Of a stretch of 64,000 nt of DNA, positions 57,805 through 64,000 are shown one piece after another. The notes under the pieces were generated by a model. The model worked only from the letters and a program-made list of their open reading frames with translations. It searched no databases and had not been told where the DNA came from. Source of the stretch: Schistosoma haematobium (taxonomy: Eukaryota > Platyhelminthes > Trematoda > Strigeidida > Schistosomatidae); contig NC_067195.1 in NCBI RefSeq assembly GCF_000699445.3, forward strand, positions 56,338,465 to 56,402,464. Reading direction: 5' to 3'. Position 1 is the stretch's first letter; each line of letters opens with the position of its first letter. Position numbers and translations under genes: made by a program.

Positions 57805-57806
57805 CT
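57805..57806 (-). other. Possible splice acceptor in the Di-Ras 5' leader
   Basis: TTTATTTTTTGTAATAG ends 15 bases before the ATG on the minus strand. It would fit either a 5' leader intron or a spliced-leader trans-splice site, both used by flukes. Confidence 0.4.
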
Positions 57807-58189
57807 ATTACAAAAAATAAATATATAGAATAAGTGAAACACGTTTTCGTTCATTTTTCTTCTAAAAATACATTAATCATAATTAATACATAATGTTTAT
57901 TTAGATTTGGATGACTTACCAACTTCACCATACTTTGAATAAAGAAAAGTTTACCTGTTGTTGTGTCGGTTACTATGTTATGCCCACATAACTTATTCTA
58001 GCTTCTGGACTGGCCAATTTATCCACTTTTCTCAAGCTACATTTTGACTTTCTTAATTGTTCACTTATCAACCCTGACTATTTTTATATGAGCATATATG
58101 TGTGTACATCTTATCCTATTCAGTCCATGTTTGTGGCATATTTTTGTGTGACTATAAATATTGATTAACGCTTGACTAAATGGAGTTGG
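57807..58189. other. Sequence upstream of exon 1, nothing recognised
   Basis: No core promoter element could be assigned. Confidence 0.45.
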
Positions 58190-58438
58190 CTCATATGCTT
58201 TCTCCACTGTCCGTCCTTTTGTTACGCTTTACTCTCTCCTCTTCGCTTCATTCGCTGCGATTATCTGATTGTCTGTTCCGATCAACGAGTGTACATAATA
58301 TACATATTCAAAGCATCCATTCACATATTTGACTTATTTAATTCCGTTATTCATTATAACTCGATCTAAGTCAATAATTATATACGAGGATAATCAGAAT
58401 GTATATTTCAATTCATCTTAAGTCAGATCTCGGGTCAC
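58190..58438 (+). mobile_element. Foldback/TIR element, half copy
   Basis: CTTTCTCCACTGTCCGTCC, CTCTTCGCTTCATTCGCTG and the terminal AAGTCAGATCTCGGGTCAC, the best preserved end of this family. It lies about 0.4 kb upstream of Di-Ras exon 1. Confidence 0.6.
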
Positions 58439-58912
58439 TTAAGTTCTGAGTCTATCGAATACATCGTCTGACCTAACTGACGTTAAAATGAAGGGACCAA
58501 CTAAACTGTGTAAAGTTGATTAATAACAAATTTTATTACATGTAAAACATACCGATTAACGCTAAAGTTTTGGGAAAATGTAAACATTAGAAAAACACAT
58601 CAGTTGATCTACAATTTTAAACCTAATATACATGGCAATGAAAAACAATTTCTTCATTTTAAAATATCAAAAAAAACTTGACAAAATTCCACTTGACTAC
58701 TAAATAGAAACATTTCATTATTAAATAGTAATGATCTAAGTTCTTCCCTTGAAATTAAAATCACAGATTATTTTGACAATGAGACATTTTATATTTATTT
58801 ATAAAGAATGACAACATTTAAATACTCATAAAAATACTCTCACAATTCTAAACATTTCAACGTGTAACCATGTAACTAAGTACTGTAACCCATCTTTAAG
58901 AGTTATCATCAT
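58439..58912. other. Spacer, nothing recognised
   Basis: No supported feature. Confidence 0.5.
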
Positions 58913-58914
58913 TA

Positions 58915-59030
58915 CACGGTGCTGAGGAGTCCTATACTAGGATGAAACGGCTGTCTAGTGCTTCTAGGTTTTCCATGGCGGTCTAGCTTCATGCATTCAA
59001 CTATTAAATTACTGAAATCTCCTCAACCCC
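58915..59030 (+). mobile_element. SINE B truncated exactly at the ribozyme
   Basis: Starts at the hammerhead core and keeps the tail (GGTTTTCCATGGCGGTCTAG). The CTGANGA and GAAA parts are intact; stem I now depends on flanking bases. Confidence 0.75.
58922..58962 (+). ncRNA. Hammerhead core, intact, with incomplete stem I
   Basis: CTGAGGA, stem II GTCC/GGAT, GAAA, stem III ACG/TGT, triplet GTC. The 5' strand of stem I (CACGGTG) pairs only partly with TAGTGC. Confidence 0.5.
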
Positions 59031-60234
59031 TCACTCTTATTATAAAGTATAGTTTTCAAACATTTGATTTATAATACAGCGTGTTGTTCATCTGTATGTT
59101 TTATTAAATATCAACTTAAACAGAAATAAATTACACAATGAATACTATTATAGACATTTAACTAATTTTTTCCACAATTCTCAAATATTCCAACATCTTA
59201 AGTAAGATCATCTTACAGTTAGCGATTATATGTAATCATTATTCTACCCGCACTCATATAAGGTTTACAAATATACATATTTATAAATGTCACCTGAAAT
59301 GTACATTATCACATATTGGAAATGAAATTGATGAAACTACTGATGACTGAAATCCATCAGCAATTGATCTAAAATGACGAAAATTCAACAAGACTCTAAA
59401 ATTTTTGGTTTGATCTCATTTAAAGTTATAACTGCATATCCTGTTAGGATACCTAAATGATGATGAAATAATGATCTAATCCTTTGTCATTTGAAGTAAT
59501 TTTTTTGTAATTTTTTGTCAATGTTTAAAATTATTCTCATATTGAGAAAATTCACTTTTAAATGGATTCGCAACTCAAACAATATGATCATTTTGAAATG
59601 GTATACTAGATGTAATATGTTGATTAATCAGTATCACATTTAAATATGAAATTACTTAGTTTAGTTAAAGGATGAATTATGTCACTATTGATACTGATTA
59701 TTATATGACTTCATTTATTTATGACAGTAAAATTGATAACATTATAGAAACTTTGCTGAAATGAAACTTTGTTTTAAAATAAATACATAAATGATAAGTT
59801 TTGTCGATTGAACGCTACTTGTTATATCTAGTCGTCGCTGATTGTTTTATTGGAATCGCTTATCAATTATACTTGAAACGAGAGACCTCTGCAATTCCCA
59901 CGACGTGAAAGTAAGAACACAAAAAAAACTGGTATAAGTGAAGATTTATTGATCTGAAACATGACGACGATGACGACACTAGTCGAAAATACACTCATTT
60001 ATATATTGATTTGTAAACACATTTTGATTAATAATTAGGATTAAATCACATATATGAAAAATGCAGTTATAACAAGTCATGTGCTAAGCATAGTTCATGT
60101 CAATTCAATACAAGAATATTGTATATTATACAGAATATATCATACGGCGAAACAAAAACCAATAGTACATTGAATTAAAATGGAAGTAATGCTGACTTTT
60201 CTTCCTGTCGTATCGATAGAGAAACCAGAATACG
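59031..60234. other. Spacer, nothing recognised
   Basis: AT-rich, no supported feature. Confidence 0.5.
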
Positions 60235-60340
60235 TCATTTCTACTTGAAGTTTACGCTGATGACTTTGTTCATCAGAACAGTGATGGCTTTATGATTAAA
60301 CCATTCAGTTCAGAGAACAAACCTCTATCGATATATGTAT
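60235..60340 (+). mobile_element. PLE-terminus fragment with hammerhead remnant
   Basis: GCTGATGACTTTGTTCATCA, then AAACCATTCAGTTCAGAGAA matches the 12549-12650 terminus. CTGATGA is kept (60257-60263), but GAAA reads GATG. Confidence 0.5.
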
Positions 60341-61269
60341 AAAACCGCTATTCGTTAAGGGTTATTAACAGAAGTCGAACTATTCCAGAAGCCAAATAAA
60401 AATGATTTGAACAACCGCCAATCATTGAATTCAAAAAAAAATAAACAATATATCTAAGTTAATGATATCTTTACTTCATCATTACTCAAAACATATTCTA
60501 GTTAATGAATTGTAATATTCCCTTTTCTATGTGAACTATGCAAATAAAACGCTTTTCAATTATCGCTACTTTTTTTTACAAGAAACGAGAACCAATATTG
60601 AAATGAGTCAGTCATTTCGAATTATTCTCTTTACCCTTTTATCCTTCTTAAGTATAGTGTTACATTTTAATTGTTTTGTTCAATTTCGTATACAGACAAT
60701 GATCTTCTACATTTAATCAAATTTTAGTGAAAGTTCAAACATTCAGTTTACTAGGTTAATGGCTCTTGTTTTATTTATCAAAAGTATTTAAGATTCATTA
60801 GTTATCTCATTCTATAACATTTTTGATATGAGGGTGAATAAAACACTTGCACGAAACGGAAACTTCGTATTACAATGATCTAAATTGACATGTTTGCTTG
60901 TCATTGAATTTTTATCTAACTGATCACGATATTGTGAGATTCCTAGAATTTACAAAACAAAATCTGTTAATGTTAGACTTTTGAGGGAAATTAAAAGAAA
61001 AACATGTACCTGTATTTTGTACCGGTCGATGTTTTGATATTTGAATAAATTAATGAGTTTCCATAGATTAAATCTTATGCCTCTCAATGTTAATACAATG
61101 AACAATCAGACTTTGATGAATTTTATTTGGAAACCAATTGTTGAAAATAAAGCGTTATTGGTTATTATTCAATATTATGAGGTTTAGATTTTGACACTAA
61201 CTTAACTTTAGTGTAAGCGACTCAACCTGAATAGGTTATTACAAATATCTCAATTATGTATTAAGCTTA
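60341..61269. other. Spacer, nothing recognised
   Basis: No supported feature. Confidence 0.5.
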
Positions 61270-61400
61270 TGGTCAGTCGAATAGCTCAGAGGTTACAATC
61301 TTGACTGTGGCACAGAGTGATATATGTTCCAATTTTTAAGGATATACTAGTATCTTCAAAGTTGTTGATATGTTTTTCTGACTATTTTCGGATAAAAACT
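61270..61400 (+). mobile_element. SINE C remnant
   Basis: GGTCAGTCGAATAGCTCAGA and TTACAATCTTGACTGTGG match the tRNA-like head of subfamily C. The ribozyme has decayed. Confidence 0.5.
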
Positions 61401-62214
61401 GCCTGTTCCATGTGTTTTATGTTCAGTGTCTTTGAAAATTCATCATCAGAACAACTTGCATCATATTTACATATTTTTGTCTGATGGTTATTTCGCGAAT
61501 TTCATTCACGTATGATGCAAAATACTGTAGTTAGGGGTATTAGAAATTGCCTTCAACTTACAGATGTGCTCAGAGTAAAGAACATTTGACATCAGTTATC
61601 AATTAGATTATATCACCAACTGATATAAATCAAGAGACCAATATGAATCAGAAAGCACTGACACAGAGTTTTTATCTTAATTTCATATTCTTAATAAAAT
61701 AATTATCTTATTCCACTAACCTTTCAGTACATTAGCATCTTTTGCTTTTTCATAATCTTAATTTTTATACTGTATCACTGCTTTCAAATTGTCTAGCAAA
61801 TCCATGAAACCTACATTGTAGATGATGACTATGCAGTGACAAGTAAGTGAATTCATAATGGAATTCTGGAAATTCTATTGAGAAGTTGAGGAGTGTTGAT
61901 TTGGTAAAAAAAGACTAAACAACGTTTCATTTGCTTCAATATATAAAGATCATTGTACAATGAGAATTGACTAACTTAAATAAATCCGGTTTAACTATTT
62001 GATGATAATAGGCTCCTTGAATATCTAGATACTTAGATTTGAACCCGAATGTGGTAATAGATGCACAGTAATGAATATTCATAAAGCCTCAGGAAACCCA
62101 AAATTACTTTACAATAAAAAGTGCTCAGAAGCATTAGTAACCTAAATTCATTCTAATTTCATACAGAATTTAAATATCAATTATACAATTTAACTAGACT
62201 GTAAATGTTTATGA
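61401..62214. other. Spacer, nothing recognised
   Basis: No supported feature. Confidence 0.5.
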
Positions 62215-62445
62215 AATTTCAAGAGTTGAGGTCATGAGTCAATTGAAGTTAGATCACCATAGAAAACTTGGAAGCACTGGACGGCCGTTTCGTCTTATTG
62301 TGGGACTCCTCAGCAATGCGCGCCCACGACCCCTTCCGCTGGATTCGAACCAAGGACCTATCAGTCTCGGGCCGGGGTCTTAACCAACTAGACCACTGAG
62401 CCGGCATCCAACGGTATTAATGTCTAACTTCAACTAATCCACTAA
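62215..62445 (-). mobile_element. SINE B, near full length
   Basis: Tail, intact hammerhead, B-box (GGATTCGAACC), A-box (TTAACCAACTAGACCACTGAG) and GCCGGCATCCAACGG head sequence, in minus-strand order. Confidence 0.88.
62274..62319 (-). ncRNA. Hammerhead ribozyme, all core residues intact (SINE B)
   Basis: Stem I GCATTG/CAGTGC (six pairs, one G-U); core CTGAGGA; stem II GTC/GAC with loop CCACAATAA; GAAA; stem III ACG/CGT closed by GC; triplet GTC. The best preserved B ribozyme in the window. Confidence 0.75.
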
Positions 62446-62999
62446 TCCACATCCACCATTCTCATCAGTGATTTACTACCTCACAACTGACCCGGTTGTT
62501 CTTCATTCAATATATGTATATCTCATAAAATTTAAATAAACTCAATAAAACATTTGTAAATGTAAACTTGTTCAAAGGATAGTACTTTTCATTAGTTCTA
62601 ATAAGAATCTATCTTTAAAATAAACAAAGATTTATTACATTATACAATGAATATTTTTGTCCTACATCTAGTTTTCAATTAGTCCTTACGTGATCTACAT
62701 CTTAAAAATAAAAATAATTTTTTAGAACTAAAATCCATATTTCACTAATAATAGATGACATGAGATAGGTAATTATTTTACTATTTGTAAGTGAATGACA
62801 GTAAATTATATTTATTATTATTATTAAAGGAATAAAATCATATTCGAATTATTATTTGCACTTTAAGTGTAAGATATTGAATGGTAATATCTAATGTATA
62901 AAAGTAATTTACAAGTTAGTAAGTTTATTGTGTAGACTAATTATCACTGGATGTATTTTCTCAAATAATCTTACTTTCTACTTAAATACTTAAATACCA
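62446..62999. other. Spacer, nothing recognised
   Basis: No supported feature. Confidence 0.5.
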
Positions 63000-63185
63000 T
63001 TGGATGCCGGATAGTTCAGTGGTCTAGAGGTGAAGCACTCGAGTGCAAGACTGAAATCCCTGGGTTCGAATCACGAAAGAGGGATCGTGAATTCGCACTG
63101 CTGAAGAGTCTCACAATAGGACGAAACGGCTATCCAGTGTCTACAAGTTTTTAATGGTGGTTTCACATCAATCGGTTCAGGCTAT
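63000..63185 (+). mobile_element. SINE B, near full length
   Basis: Head GGATGCCGGATAGTTCAGTG, A-box GTGGTCTAGAGGTGAAGC, B-box GGGTTCGAATC, hammerhead, and a tail with CACATCAATCGGTTCA. Confidence 0.88.
63095..63140 (+). ncRNA. Hammerhead ribozyme, core intact (SINE B)
   Basis: Stem I GCACTG/CAGTGT (six pairs, one G-U); core CTGAAGA; stem II GTCT/GGAC; GAAA; triplet ATC, with a C-A mismatch in stem III at 15.2-16.2. Confidence 0.65.
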
Positions 63186-63853
63186 TACTTATTTTATTCA
63201 TTAGAGAGTCAGTTGTTTTAATATTGTTTAATGTTTGAATTATGTAAATTTGAATAATTTATTTAGTTATTGCGATAAATAGGTGTGTTTTAATCTGTAC
63301 CAGTGATTGATATTGGTTTGTTAAAAAAAACAGTGGAAAATTTTATCTAAGAAATTTCTTAGAATATTTCAGCGGATCCTCCAATTTACATAATTTCGAT
63401 AGTCATTATCTTGTTTGAAGTGTCTTTTTGAACATTTATGAAAATTAGCATTATGTCTGAGAAAAAACTGATTTGTTCACTCATGTTAACAAAAATGGAT
63501 TCTGTCTAACAATTTGAATAAATGAATGGAATATATTCTTTGTTCATATATTTGTGTTTACTAATGATGGACATTTTTAATTTGTTTGTTTTTTCAAATC
63601 TCAGCCTTCTTATCACTGTGGTCATTTTATCAAGGAGCATCATTGTATTTATGTCCAACAATTTTGTAATCATTAAATGCTTTATGCTTTGTTAACATGT
63701 TTAATATAATAAGCAAATAAATGAGTCGGATCATAAAGCTTCAAGTCTATTGGTTCATCAAGAACCTACGAACACCAAACCGTTTAATTATTAATGAATT
63801 TTAATCATGTATGTTTTGCGCTAAATGTTTCATGTTAAACCATATCATATTAT
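63186..63853. other. Spacer, nothing recognised
   Basis: No supported feature. Confidence 0.5.
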
Positions 63854-63970
63854 GAGATGGTGGATATTTGTAGCTCAGGTGAATGATTTTGAAGGAGTTC
63901 TGTTCTCTGATCTGGATGGTTTGGTTGTGGAGATTTCATCTTTCTATCTTCTCATATCTGTTCATTGGAG
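63854..63970 (-). mobile_element. PLE-terminus fragment
   Basis: GAGATGGTGGATATTTGTAG, then GGAGTTCTGTTCTCTGATCT and GGATGGTTTGGTTGTGGAG match 12549-12600. The hammerhead keeps GAAA but the rest has decayed. Confidence 0.5.
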
Positions 63971-64000
63971 AATTACTTCAGTAATTCAAACTTGTGGGTA

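Overview
This is a window of AT-rich, repeat-dense flatworm nuclear DNA, most likely from a blood fluke (Schistosoma; the species is not assigned). Three things point there. tRNA-derived short repeats carry hammerhead ribozymes of the type known from schistosome Sm-alpha repeats. RTE-like LINEs have a 3' tail reading ...AACAGGCGTAAGTAAG. The one clear host gene is a long-intron metazoan Di-Ras GTPase with strongly A/T-ending codons. There are no bacterial operons, CRISPR arrays or canonical host tRNA/rRNA genes.

Host gene: a two-coding-exon Di-Ras gene lies on the minus strand. Exon 1 is 57652-57789, exon 2 is 40273-40980, and a phase-0 intron of about 16.7 kb separates them. The 281-residue product has all the G motifs and the Di-Ras DTTGS switch II, but it ends ...NDDIA with no CAAX box and has an Asn/Thr-rich C-terminal region. 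A short minus-strand ORF at 30989-31204 with a close AATAAA is a possible terminal exon of another gene. A decayed Cys-rich coding region with internal repeats lies at about 7780-8735.

Mobile DNA, left to right: an RTE reverse-transcriptase fragment (1-760); solo LTRs (8781-9060, 39400-39678) and LTR fragments (19738-19936, 20277-20515); a frameshifted Penelope-like element (PLE, 12660-14690) with terminal sequences to 15031; a full-length but mutated RTE flanked by a roughly 15-bp target duplication (21430-24634); a remnant PLE bounded by near-perfect inverted repeats (29323-30392); a degraded second LINE (45890-47080); RTE 5' heads and tails (43205-43330, 48017-48160, 49763-50352, 55576-55710); an LTR with polypurine tract (53413-53834); four copies of a foldback/TIR element; and about 30 tRNA-derived SINE-like copies in at least three subfamilies (A, B, C).

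The main theme is hammerhead ribozymes. The three SINE subfamilies have different stem I, II and III sequences that keep pairing by compensatory change, and three PLE-type terminal sequences carry further hammerhead folds. About nine SINE copies keep an intact catalytic core. All eight recognisable SINE hammerheads inside the Di-Ras intron have a lesion in the core. Many SINE copies lie in head-to-head inverted pairs. The RTE 5' leader is also a covarying structured RNA, and one RTE copy shows the exact architecture of a twin-primed insertion. All similarity and structure statements come from reading by eye; no search or folding program was run.
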